Below, one piece after another: positions 8,940 through 17,059 of a DNA stretch of 64,000 nt. The stretch spans positions 2,738,964 through 2,802,963 of the forward strand of contig NZ_CM001977.1 in the NCBI RefSeq assembly GCF_000406165.1. Direction: 5' to 3'. Position numbers and translations under genes: made by a program. The stretch is from Dickeya zeae NCPPB 2538 (lineage in GTDB: Bacteria; Pseudomonadota; Gammaproteobacteria; Enterobacterales; Enterobacteriaceae). Every line of letters begins with the position of its first letter. The first letter of the stretch is position 1. The notes below the pieces were generated by a model, which ran no database searches, was not told where the DNA came from, and saw only the letters and a list, made by a program, of their open reading frames with translations.

Positions 8940-9780
8940 GGTGCCCCGCCTCCTGACGTTCACGGCAATAATCGGTATCGGAACAGACGTACAGCCGGGT
9001 GCCCTGATCGTCCATCACCACTTCATCGAGATAGCTGTCGTGCGATCCGCACAGTGCACAGGGTTGATCCCAGCGTTGAACGCTGAACGGGTGGTCATCA
9101 AAGTCGAGGCTTTCCACGTTGGTGTAAGGTGGCAGCGCATAAATCCGCTTCTCACGCCCAGCCCCAAACAGTTGCAGCGCTGGCATCTGATGCATTTTCG
9201 GGTTGTCGAATTTAGGAATGGGTGACGGGTCCATAATGTAGCGACCGTTCACTTTTACCGGGTACGCGTAGGTGGTGGCGATATGCCCGAAGCGGGCGAT
9301 ATCCTCATACAGTTTCACCTGCATGATGCCGTACTCCTCCAGCGCGTGCATTTTGCGCGTTTCCGTTTCGCGCGGTTCGATAAAGCGCAGTGGTTCGGGA
9401 ATCGGCACCTGATAAATCAGGATCTGATCTTCACGCAGCGGTGTTTCCGGAATACGGTGACGGGTTTGAATCAGCGTCGCCTCGACGGTGCGTTCGGTGG
9501 TTGCCGCCTCGCTGACCCGCTGAAAGAAGCGGCGGATAGACACCGCGTTGGTGGTATCGTCCGCGCCCTGGTCAATGACTTTTAATACATCGTCATCGCC
9601 AATCAGGCTAGCGGTGAGCTGGATGCCGCCGGTGCCCCAACCGTAGGGCATGGGCATCTCCCGGCCACCAAACGGTACCTGATAACCCGGGATCGCCACC
9701 GCTTTAAGAATGGCGCGCCGAATCGTGCGTTTACTCTGTTCGTCCAGATAACCGGGGTTATACCCGCTCAGCGTGTTCAT
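8926..9780 (-). CDS. phnJ: Alpha-D-ribose 1-methylphosphonate 5-phosphate C-P lyase
   Basis: Radical-SAM enzyme of 284 residues that breaks the carbon-phosphorus bond. The C-terminus shows the characteristic CX2CX21C cluster: CALC, then 21 residues to the C of VCSDTDYC. The second cysteine of that last motif, six residues on, matches the catalytic thiol. The start is ATG at 9780 (MNTLSGYNPGYLDEQ) with GGAGGAG directly ahead. The longer open frame upstream is phnI sequence in another frame. It overlaps phnI by 23 bases and phnK by 14, as expected for a tightly coupled core operon. Confidence 0.95.
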   Translation of the reverse strand: MNTLSGYNPGYLDEQSKRTIRRAILKAVAIPGYQVPFGGREMPMPYGWGTGGIQLTASLIGDDDVLKVIDQGADDTTNAVSIRRFFQRVSEAATTERTVEATLIQTRHRIPETPLREDQILIYQVPIPEPLRFIEPRETETRKMHALEEYGIMQVKLYEDIARFGHIATTYAYPVKVNGRYIMDPSPIPKFDNPKMHQMPALQLFGAGREKRIYALPPYTNVESLDFDDHPFSVQRWDQPCALCGSHDSYLDEVVMDDQGTRLYVCSDTDYCRERQEAGHHESH

Positions 9781-10849
9781 CGCGCTCCTCCTGCGGTGGC
9801 TGGCGTAACTGACGCAGCAGCGCCAGCTCGGCCTGAAAGTCGACGTAATGCGGTAATTTGAGGTGAGAAACGAAACCCGCGGCTTCAACGTTGTCGGCAT
9901 GCGACAACACAAACTCTTCGTCCTGCGCCGGGCTGCTGACCGGTTCCTGATAGGCAGGAGCCTGTAACGCCCGGTCCACCAATGCCATCGCCATCGCTTT
10001 GCGTTCCGCGCGGCCAAACACCAGCCCGTAACCACGGGTGAAATGCGGCGGTCGCTCTTCCGGCACCGTAAAGCCGTTGACCATTTCGCATTCGGTCAAC
10101 AGGATGTCGCCGATTTCCAACGCAAACCCCAACTCTTCCGGCTCTATCTCCACCATGACGTAACCGGTACGAATCTCACCGGCAAACGGATGGTTGCGGC
10201 CATAACCACGCTGGGTGGAATACCCCAACGCCAGCAGGAAGCCTTCATCGCCACGCGCCAGTTGCTGCAAGCGGGCACTGCGCGGCATCGGGTACGTTGG
10301 TGGATCGCGCGTGATATCCAGCGGCTCGCTGCCATCATCCTCCTCGACCGCCGCCAGCCCTTCCGCCGTCATCATGTCGAACATATGCGGGCAATGTTCC
10401 GCCAGCGGTTCCTCAGCCTTGGGCGCACGCGGTGTTTCACCTTCCGCCAGCAAGGCGAAATCCAGCAACCGGTGGGTATAGTCATACGTCGGACCGAGCA
10501 CCTGCCCACCGGGCAAGTCCTTATAGACCGCCGAGATACGCCGCTCCAGTTGCATCCGCCCGGTATCCAGCGGCAGGCTATCCGCCAGCCGGGGCAGCGT
10601 GGTGCGATAAGCCCGCAGTAAAAAAATTGCCTCGACCAGATCACCGCTTGCCTGTTTGATGGCCAGCGCCGCCAGCTCCCGGTCGTAAATGCCGCCTTCG
10701 GTCATCACCCGGTCTACCGCCAGCCCCAGTTGTTGCTCAATCTGCCCTGTCTGCACTTCGGCCTGTCGGGTATCACCACGCCGCAGGTTCGCCTGTAACT
10801 GATGGGCGGCCTCAATGGCTTTCTCGCCCCCTTTCACCGCGACATACAT
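9758..10849 (-). CDS. phnI: C-P lyase core subunit PhnI
   Basis: Core-complex subunit of 363 residues. With PhnG, PhnH and PhnL it catalyses transfer of the phosphonate to the ribose C1 of a nucleotide, releasing the base. It begins MYVAVKGGEKAIEAAHQL, as in E. coli. The ATG at 10849 overlaps the phnH stop in a TGATG junction. A GTG two codons upstream is possible but would only add Met-Leu. The C-terminal part contains the conserved GRNHPFAGEIR and HLKLPHYVDFQ segments. Confidence 0.95.
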   Translation of the reverse strand: MYVAVKGGEKAIEAAHQLQANLRRGDTRQAEVQTGQIEQQLGLAVDRVMTEGGIYDRELAALAIKQASGDLVEAIFLLRAYRTTLPRLADSLPLDTGRMQLERRISAVYKDLPGGQVLGPTYDYTHRLLDFALLAEGETPRAPKAEEPLAEHCPHMFDMMTAEGLAAVEEDDGSEPLDITRDPPTYPMPRSARLQQLARGDEGFLLALGYSTQRGYGRNHPFAGEIRTGYVMVEIEPEELGFALEIGDILLTECEMVNGFTVPEERPPHFTRGYGLVFGRAERKAMAMALVDRALQAPAYQEPVSSPAQDEEFVLSHADNVEAAGFVSHLKLPHYVDFQAELALLRQLRQPPQEERDEHAERV

Positions 10850-11424
10850 CAGCACACCTCCACATGCGTGGTACGCGGCAACGCCATCAGCGCGTTGCCG
10901 CAGGTAAACAGAAAGTCCAGCCCGGTGGGGAACGCATGCGGGCGCTGTTCGAGGTAATCCAGCACACTGGCGGGTAACTGCGGCGCGATCATCCGCGCTT
11001 CGGCAATGCCCGGTCCGCTCAGGCGTAATGCGCGACCACCACCCAGTGCCGGCACTTCCAGCACCAGCGTGGTGCTGTTTTCCGGTGCCATCTCGTCACC
11101 AGCCGCAAACCCCGCCAGTGACAGTTCCCGGCTAACCGGCAGCAAAGCGAAGGCAGCAGCTTCACGCTCAACCAGTTTCACCCCGGTGTGAAACCGCAGG
11201 TTAGACAACAGCACCTCTTGCGATAACGCTGGATCCAGCCAGAGCGGTGTTTCACGGTCCATCAGCGTCAAGACCACGGCGGTAGCAGAAGACGATAAAC
11301 CGTCCCAACCGTTGTCATGATCCAGCGATACCACCACGCCCGGTTCGCTCATCGCTTTTAATATGCGGCGAAAGGCGTACTGCGCATCGCGCCACGGATG
11401 GGAAAAGCCTGCCAGTAACGTCAT
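10849..11424 (-). CDS. phnH: C-P lyase core subunit PhnH
   Basis: Core-complex subunit of 191 residues, structurally related to PLP-enzyme folds but without catalytic residues in known members. The opening LLAGFSHPWRDAQYAFRRILKAMSEPG and the closing RTTHVEVC are typical of PhnH. It overlaps phnG by four bases (ATGA) and joins phnI by TGATG, so the G, H and I subunits are translationally linked. Confidence 0.94.
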   Translation of the reverse strand: MTLLAGFSHPWRDAQYAFRRILKAMSEPGVVVSLDHDNGWDGLSSSATAVVLTLMDRETPLWLDPALSQEVLLSNLRFHTGVKLVEREAAAFALLPVSRELSLAGFAAGDEMAPENSTTLVLEVPALGGGRALRLSGPGIAEARMIAPQLPASVLDYLEQRPHAFPTGLDFLFTCGNALMALPRTTHVEVC

Positions 11425-11870
11425 GCGTTATCTCCCCGCACCAGCGTAAAGAAATCGACCTTGCTGCTGGCAATTTCCCGTGCGCGTTGCTGACGCAACT
11501 CGTCATGGGTCGCCGCCAGCGGCACGATCAGTTGTTGGTAAAGCGCGCTTTGGGTACCTTGCTGTTGCAGCAAGCCATCAATCAATGCGCAGAGTTCGGC
11601 ATGGGGTTTATTACGCCCCATCACATAGCTGTAGCCACAGGTACCGTCATCCAGCCGGACTACCGCCCGCGTGACGGTGACATCGCCCAGCACGAAGCGA
11701 TTGCCGGTTGCGCCCATACGCGCCTGCAAGCGGGTTAAACCGATTTCTGGTGCGCGCAGCAACTGCCAGGATGGCTGTAATGCCAGCGACAGCCAGTGAC
11801 GCCGCAGTTGTTCCGCATCACTGTGCGCCAGTACCGACAGCCAGCGCTGCCGTGGGGTTTGGGTTGTCAT
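11421..11870 (-). CDS. phnG: C-P lyase core subunit PhnG
   Basis: Small core subunit of 149 residues. It opens MTTQTPRQRWLSVLAHSD and has the PhnG segments PEIGLTRLQARMGATGNRF and GYSYVMGRNKPHAELCALIDG. It starts one base after phnF stops and overlaps phnH by four bases. It forms the stable G2H2I2J2 core with the next three gene products. Confidence 0.94.
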   Translation of the reverse strand: MTTQTPRQRWLSVLAHSDAEQLRRHWLSLALQPSWQLLRAPEIGLTRLQARMGATGNRFVLGDVTVTRAVVRLDDGTCGYSYVMGRNKPHAELCALIDGLLQQQGTQSALYQQLIVPLAATHDELRQQRAREIASSKVDFFTLVRGDNA

Positions 11871-12590
11871 TCAGTGCTCCATGGTCAATTCGATCATGTC
11901 AGCGCGGGCCAGACTGACGGAATACTCCGCCACCCGGTCGCTGCCGTTACAGGTATTGAGCGTGCGGATACACATCAACGGGGTTTGCAGCGCCACTTCC
12001 AGCAGTTGCGCCTCTTTCGCCTGTGATGCCCGGGCGCTGATGCGGGTTTGACGGCGGGTGAGTGACTGCTGTAGCTCACGCGCCAGAAATTCGTGCAACG
12101 ACCCGCTGGTGAAACGCTGTAGCACGGGCCACCAGTCGAGATTCGGCAGGTAGTGATCGATTAGTGATACCGGTACGCCGTTAACCCGGCGCAGGGTTCG
12201 CAGATGAATCACCTCATCGCCCTCTTCCCGCCCCAGCGCCGCCGCCACGGGTGCATTAGCCGGTCGCAACACCGCCAGCAACCGCTCGCTGGTGGGGTGG
12301 CTCCCCTGCTCCAGCAGGTTCTGGCTAAAACGTGTTTGCGCGTGTAACGGGTAATCATAAGGACGCATCAGCACCAGAATGCCGATGCCACGCCGACGCT
12401 GAACCAGCCCTTTATTGACCAGTTCATCCACCGCCCGGCGCAGCGTATGGCGATTGACGTCATAACGTGCCGCCAGTTGCTGTTCGGATGGCAGATAGTC
12501 ACCGCAGCGATACACCGTGCGCAGCTCTTCTTCCAGCCGGGCAGCGATGGCCTGATACACAGTGGTAGGATGTCTAGATAACCTGTCCAT
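11871..12590 (-). CDS. phnF: GntR/HutC-family regulator of the phn operon
   Basis: DNA-binding protein of 239 residues. The N-terminal winged helix includes the segments YLPSEQQLAARYDVN and RHTLRRAVDELVNKG. The C-terminal UTRA-type ligand domain includes HLRTLRRVNGVPVSLIDHY, and the protein ends ADMIELTMEH as in E. coli PhnF. The start is ATG at 12590, just behind GGAG; an upstream extension of 23 residues was rejected for lack of a ribosome site and homology. It is first in the phnF-P transcription unit, and its ligand is not established by the sequence. Confidence 0.92.
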   Translation of the reverse strand: MDRLSRHPTTVYQAIAARLEEELRTVYRCGDYLPSEQQLAARYDVNRHTLRRAVDELVNKGLVQRRRGIGILVLMRPYDYPLHAQTRFSQNLLEQGSHPTSERLLAVLRPANAPVAAALGREEGDEVIHLRTLRRVNGVPVSLIDHYLPNLDWWPVLQRFTSGSLHEFLARELQQSLTRRQTRISARASQAKEAQLLEVALQTPLMCIRTLNTCNGSDRVAEYSVSLARADMIELTMEH

Positions 12591-13076
12591 AAAAAACTCC
12601 TGCTCGCAGGTTCGACTCCGCATCCCAACTGGCACACGGATTTTGCTTAACCCCGACACCGGGCCAGAACGCAGCCAGCTATCGGCATGGTTGACGTCTC
12701 AGTCAGGGAAATTGGGGGTTATGTTGACAACACTGTGTGACAGGCTGGCGAAGCGCGGATGACGAAATAGTGAAGGAAAAAGGACAGGTGGGGACGTGGG
12801 TGGTGAATGAGGATCGTTTATTTGCTCAGATTTGAGCTGATACGTTGTGGTTTAGGGCTGTGTTTCATCTGATGGGTGGGTTTGGCTTTGTGTCAGATAT
12901 AGCCATTCGCACCCTGAGAATTTCGCTTTTAAGTGAGTCAGGATATGCGCTTACTGGTTAAGCGGACGTTGATAACATTTTGATATGTTACTTTATGGGG
13001 AGCCGGTCAGTTAAGGGACACAGCCTAAGATTGACTAAATTTTACTAATGATTCAGATATGTTCGTTATCTCAGGC
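12591..13076. other. Non-coding gap upstream of phnF
   Basis: About 490 bp with no supported gene. The phnF-proximal part should hold the phnF-P promoter. Next to the LysR gene the DNA becomes AT-rich without a clear terminator. Confidence 0.6.
12724..12743 (-). promoter_or_regulatory. Weak Pho-box-like repeat upstream of phnF
   Basis: The minus strand reads CTGTCACACAGTGTTGTCAA: two Pho-type half sites, CTGTCAC and TTGTCAA, but spaced six bases apart where four is usual. It lies about 135 bp ahead of phnF. Phosphate control of this unit is expected, but the site is imperfect. Confidence 0.35.
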
Positions 13077-13991
13077 TCATTTCATTGAGTTGTAAACTTT
13101 GAATGCGGGATTTTTTTCAAAAATTTCAGCAACAAAATCCATGAACACAATCGCCCGTTTTGGTAAAAGTCGATTAGCAACATAAACGGCTTGAATGGGA
13201 ACGGGCGGTGCAGTGTAATCAGTCAGTAATAATTGTAAGTTGCCATTTGCCAGTCCCTCCTCGAACAGCCATTCTGGGCCCTGTGCGATCCCAACCCCGG
13301 CATTGACAAATTTCTGTACTGCCTCCGGTGAATTGACCCTGAGCCGACCAGAAATAGGGACATTGATATCCTGAAATCTCCATGTAGCTCCTGTTGTTAG
13401 CAAGGTATAGATCAAACAATCATGTTTTTTTAAATCCTCTGGGGTATTAGGGGTTCCATGTTTAGCTAAGTACTTGTTACTGGCAACACAGACTCGCTCA
13501 TACATGCCAAGTCTGCGGGCACGCATAGCACTGTCCTCCAGGTGTCCAATGCGGATTGCCAGCTCAGCCCCTTCATCAACGAGATTGATATAGCGGTCAT
13601 TAATCTGTAGCTCGAGTGTTAGCTCAGGGTAGCGTTCTAAAAAATCCGGGATGTGCGGGACTAAGAATGTGTGAGCCAATGCGGTGGGGCAAGCAACGCG
13701 TAATAGCCCTGTGGGCGTAACATTTTCCCTGAAAGAAGACTCTGACTCTTCGACGGCTTCCAGAATACGCCTTGCTTCCAAATAATAACGTTCTCCTTCA
13801 GGCGTCAGGGAAAGCTTGCGGGTTGATCGGTGAAGTAATCGTGTCTGCAAATGCTCTTCAAGGGTTGCAACATGACGACTCACGTTCGGTTGCCCTAAGC
13901 CTAAATCCCTGCCGGCTGCGGAAAAGCTGCCTGTTTCAGCGGTACGGACAAAGCATGTCATCAAAAGTAATCTGTCCATCCTAAAATCCAT
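13077..13991 (-). CDS. LysR-family transcriptional regulator
   Basis: Regulator of 304 residues. The N-terminal helix-turn-helix is at residues 15-60 (SFSAAGRDLGLGQPNVSRHVATLEEHL), followed by the substrate-binding domain (GLLRVACPTALAHTFLVPHI). It resembles the CrgA-like LysR group that often controls a divergent oxidoreductase gene. It is divergent from the SDR gene, with about 125 bp between the starts, which is the usual arrangement for regulator and target. An internal ATG at 13979 (MDRLLLMTCF) is an equally good start. The ligand is unknown. Confidence 0.85.
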   Translation of the reverse strand: MDFRMDRLLLMTCFVRTAETGSFSAAGRDLGLGQPNVSRHVATLEEHLQTRLLHRSTRKLSLTPEGERYYLEARRILEAVEESESSFRENVTPTGLLRVACPTALAHTFLVPHIPDFLERYPELTLELQINDRYINLVDEGAELAIRIGHLEDSAMRARRLGMYERVCVASNKYLAKHGTPNTPEDLKKHDCLIYTLLTTGATWRFQDINVPISGRLRVNSPEAVQKFVNAGVGIAQGPEWLFEEGLANGNLQLLLTDYTAPPVPIQAVYVANRLLPKRAIVFMDFVAEIFEKNPAFKVYNSMK

Positions 13992-14116
13992 TCATGCTTT
14001 TAATGCATGGAACATATTTAAAAATACAATCTTATCACTTTTTGGGCATGAGCATACAGTGGCTACCACATCGGCCACTCGCCGATCGATTGTTAAAACT
14101 CACAGGAGATTTTTAT

Positions 14117-14863
14117 ATGTCCAGATTACAAGGTAAACGCGCACTGATTACGGGTGGAACAAGTGGTATTGGTCTTGAAACAGCGAAGCTGTTCGTGGCG
14201 GAAGGTGCCCGCGTAATTGTTACCGGTGTTAACCCTGACTCTATCGAAAAAGCAAAAGCAGAGCTGGGTAATGAGGTTTTAGTCGTGAGTGCGGATTCCG
14301 CGGATGTGAATGCACAGAAAGCTCTGGCTCAAACGGTTAAGGAACACTTTGGTGAACTGGATATCGCTTTCCTGAATGCGGGTATATCAATGTATATGCC
14401 CATCGAGGTATGGACAGAAGAGATGTTCGACCGTATTTACGATATCAACGTTAAAGGCCCTTACTTCCTAATGCAGGCACTGCTGCCGGTGTTCGCAGGC
14501 TCTGCATCAGTGGTCTTTAATACATCTATAAATGCTCACACCGGACCTGAGAACTCTTCCGTTTATGGCTCAACCAAAGCGGCATTGCTGAACATGTCAA
14601 AAACACTTTCTAACGAGTTACTTTCTCGTGGAATTCGTATCAACGCAGTGAGCCCAGGCCCAGTTGACACACCGCTTTATGATAAGGCGGGGATTCCAGT
14701 GGAATATCATGATCAAGTGATGAAAGATATCGTTGCAACCATCCCAGCAGGTCGTTTTGGTAAGCCTCAAGAAGTAGCGCAAGCGGTACTTTACTTCGCA
14801 TCTGATGAGTCTGCCTGGACCGTGGGTTCAGAAATCATCATCGACGGCGGCGTTTCAATCTAA
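14117..14863 (+). CDS. Short-chain dehydrogenase/reductase
   Basis: Classical SDR of 248 residues. The NAD(P) motif TGGTSGIG is at residues 12-19, NAG near residue 87, a catalytic Ser in FNTSINAHTG and YGSTK near residue 150, with PGPVDTPL after it. The start at 14117 follows AGGAGATTTTTAT; the longer open frame upstream lacks a ribosome site. It is divergent from the LysR gene and followed by a glutathione transferase gene 79 bp on. The substrate cannot be read from the sequence; a stress or xenobiotic carbonyl is a guess from the neighbours. Confidence 0.88.
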   Translation: MSRLQGKRALITGGTSGIGLETAKLFVAEGARVIVTGVNPDSIEKAKAELGNEVLVVSADSADVNAQKALAQTVKEHFGELDIAFLNAGISMYMPIEVWTEEMFDRIYDINVKGPYFLMQALLPVFAGSASVVFNTSINAHTGPENSSVYGSTKAALLNMSKTLSNELLSRGIRINAVSPGPVDTPLYDKAGIPVEYHDQVMKDIVATIPAGRFGKPQEVAQAVLYFASDESAWTVGSEIIIDGGVSI

Positions 14864-14892
14864 GCCACCAAAATAAGATTTACCGTTCGTCA

Positions 14893-14920
14893 AGCCCGCC
14901 ACCTTTTATGGCGGCGGGCT
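14893..14920 (+). terminator. Hairpin between SDR and glutathione transferase genes
   Basis: Stem AGCCCGCCACC/GGCGGCGGGCT with one mismatch and a six-base loop, followed by a T-containing stretch (ATCATTTTAT). It may terminate or attenuate the SDR message. Confidence 0.5.
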
Positions 14921-14942
14921 ATCATTTTATCTGGAGTTTGAG

Positions 14943-15617
14943 ATGTCTACCCACGACCTAACACTTATTAGCCACCCACTGTGTCCCTTTGTGCAGCGTT
15001 CAGCGATCGTTCTTCTCGAAAAAAATGTGCCATTTGAACGCGTAAATGTAGACCTATCGGCGAAGCCTGATTGGTTTCTTGCTCTGTCACCCACTGGCAA
15101 GGTGCCACTACTTAAAGTGCGTCAGGCAAACGGCGAAGATGCCATTATTTTTGAGAGCATGGTGATCTGCGAGTACCTTAATGAAACGCAAGACGGTGAT
15201 TCGATGTATGCTGACAATGCATTAGTAAGAGCCAGACAGCGCGCATGGATCGAGTTCTCTACATCAATGCTTAGAAATGCATGGCAATTTTTAAATGCGA
15301 CTGATCAGGCCATCGCAGACAGCAAACTCGCGGTGTTCCGTGAGCAACTTGAACGTATTGAATCCGAATTGAGCTTAGGGCCTTATTTCTCTGGTGCCGA
15401 ATTCAGTATGGTTGATGCGGTCTACGCGCCTATTTTCCGCTACTTCTCCATCATCGATGCATCAGTATCTGAGGCGATTTTTGAGGGACTTCCGCGTACT
15501 TCCGCATGGATAGCTGCACTTGCGAAAAGGGAAAGCATAAAAGCCGCTGTATCATCAGATTATGCCGAACTTTTCCAAAATCATCTTCGTCAGCATTCTG
15601 CAATTCTCGCTACTTGA
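14943..15617 (+). CDS. Glutathione S-transferase family protein
   Basis: Cytosolic GST of 224 residues. The thioredoxin-fold N-terminus has HPLCPFVQR near residue 12, with a possible catalytic Cys of the omega/dehydroascorbate-reductase type. PTGKVPLLKV and the glutathione-binding IFESMVICEYL segment follow, then an all-helical C-terminal domain from about residue 90. It lies directly downstream of the SDR gene, probably as part of a LysR-controlled stress response. The exact reaction is unknown. Confidence 0.88.
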   Translation: MSTHDLTLISHPLCPFVQRSAIVLLEKNVPFERVNVDLSAKPDWFLALSPTGKVPLLKVRQANGEDAIIFESMVICEYLNETQDGDSMYADNALVRARQRAWIEFSTSMLRNAWQFLNATDQAIADSKLAVFREQLERIESELSLGPYFSGAEFSMVDAVYAPIFRYFSIIDASVSEAIFEGLPRTSAWIAALAKRESIKAAVSSDYAELFQNHLRQHSAILAT

Positions 15618-15840
15618 AGATATTAACTCGGCGACCGTGACCTAATCCCTGTTGATTAACACACTGTAATGTTAGTAATCCCGCCACCAACTGAGAGAAC
15701 AATTTTGAACTTCCGCTCTTCACTCTGAGCGGACCTTGTGGCAACGATGTCCGCCAAGTGCCAATAGTTGACTATAAGGGGTGATTATTTGTGGAACTGA
15801 ACGCTGCCAGAGCAGGTCTGAGCAAATACAGGTAAAGTCA

Positions 15841-16380
15841 CTATAACTGCCCATAATACCAGCGCTCGCCTGAAAACCACTCATCCGGGTCGTCACCGCC
15901 ATAGTAATCAAATGTAATGCCTAATTCCTGCACTCCATTAGGAAGAATAAGCCCCCACTCCTGGGCAAGGCTTCGTTCTCTGATGAGTACCGATGAACCG
16001 TTTTCAGAACGGCTCTCTGTAATGAAACTTTGAAAGTATTCCTCCGAGCGAAATAAACAGACTTCACTTGTAAACATATCCGGGAGGCAAATTACGGTAG
16101 TTATTCGAGGGATGCCATCACAACCTGCGGTGGCGAGCATCAGGTTGTAACAGGCATTAATCATGGCCTGCGCGCAGGCTGCCTTAGTTTCTTGTTTACT
16201 GTATTTTCCTTGAATAAGATTAATTTCTACGGGTATCTTGTAATTCCAGTAATGTTGATCCTCAGCGAAATCTGCGCGTTCTGGATTATGAAAGGTTTCA
16301 GCCCAACGGTTAAGTGACCTTATACGCCGGGGGATGTTTCGTACTTTTGTGCGGTTATCCCTGCATAAACGCCTGCTCAT
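15841..16380 (-). CDS. DUF3916-like protein of unknown function
   Basis: Soluble protein of 179 residues without signal peptide or membrane segment. The N-terminus KVRNIPRRIRSLNRWAE followed by HYWNYKIPVEINLI resembles the DUF3916 family as I remember it. The C-terminus is acidic and aromatic (FDYYGGDDPDEWFSGERWYYG). No catalytic motif is apparent. It stands alone on the minus strand. Proteins of this type occur sporadically, which would fit an accessory or immunity-like role, but that is only inference. Confidence 0.65.
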   Translation of the reverse strand: MSRRLCRDNRTKVRNIPRRIRSLNRWAETFHNPERADFAEDQHYWNYKIPVEINLIQGKYSKQETKAACAQAMINACYNLMLATAGCDGIPRITTVICLPDMFTSEVCLFRSEEYFQSFITESRSENGSSVLIRERSLAQEWGLILPNGVQELGITFDYYGGDDPDEWFSGERWYYGQL

Positions 16381-16651
16381 ATTGTTAACTTCCTGCTTTT
16401 TTATTGACTATCAACTTAGTCGCATAACCATACCACTGTTATTTTCTATACCAAACAAAAACCAAAAATGCGGCCATGAATCCTAACGTCATTCTCCCCA
16501 TAAAATATCTCTTGCAAGCTCCCTTAGAAACTTGACAATATATCGTACCATATCAATTACCAGATTTAAAATCTGTCGATATCGTATTCATATTATATGC
16601 CATTTAGATTTACAACAATTTTCTTTACCTCATTCAATACAAGTGAATAAA

Positions 16652-16954
16652 ATGCAGAGAATCCGCGCCAACATACCAAGACTCACCCTCCTCTTTTTCC
16701 TGTTACCGTGGCAGGTTACGTTAGCGAATAACGTTCATTTACCTGACGACGTACAACGCTTTTTAGATAACGCGGAGGAATGTCAGTATTTATCTGGAGA
16801 GTGGGACAGCACATTGCCTAAATCACGTCAGCGTGAAATTGAGCGAGAAGTGGATAAATATTGTAAGCCGGCGAAAAAGCAACAGAAGGAACTCAGAAAT
16901 AAGTACAAAGGAAATCAGGAAATAGAAGGCAAGCTTAGCGAATATGATTTCTAA
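16652..16954 (+). CDS. Small secreted protein of unknown function
   Basis: Predicted 100-residue precursor. The start at 16652 gives a good signal peptide: MQRIRANIPR, then the hydrophobic TLLFFLLPW, with cleavage near VTLA-NN. The mature part of about 75 residues is highly charged and Lys/Glu-rich, with two cysteines (EECQYLSG and KYCKPA) that could form one disulfide in the periplasm. The upstream in-frame extension of 40 residues is not signal-like. The ribosome site is weak. I do not recognise the family. Confidence 0.6.
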   Translation: MQRIRANIPRLTLLFFLLPWQVTLANNVHLPDDVQRFLDNAEECQYLSGEWDSTLPKSRQREIEREVDKYCKPAKKQQKELRNKYKGNQEIEGKLSEYDF

Positions 16955-16982
16955 TTTCTCGTCGATACCGACTGTTTACCCC

Positions 16983-17016
16983 AAAAAAAAGCCAGTCGAC
17001 GAATCAGACTGGCTTT
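16983..17016 (-). terminator. Bidirectional terminator, stronger for patA
   Basis: Stem AAAGCCAGTC/GACTGGCTTT (16988-16997 with 17007-17016), followed on the minus strand by eight T. On the plus strand the T tract is short. It serves the convergent patA and small secreted protein genes. Confidence 0.85.
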
Positions 17017-17059
17017 ATGTATCGGCTCAGCACAGGGCTGAACGCTGCTAGGTGGGTGT

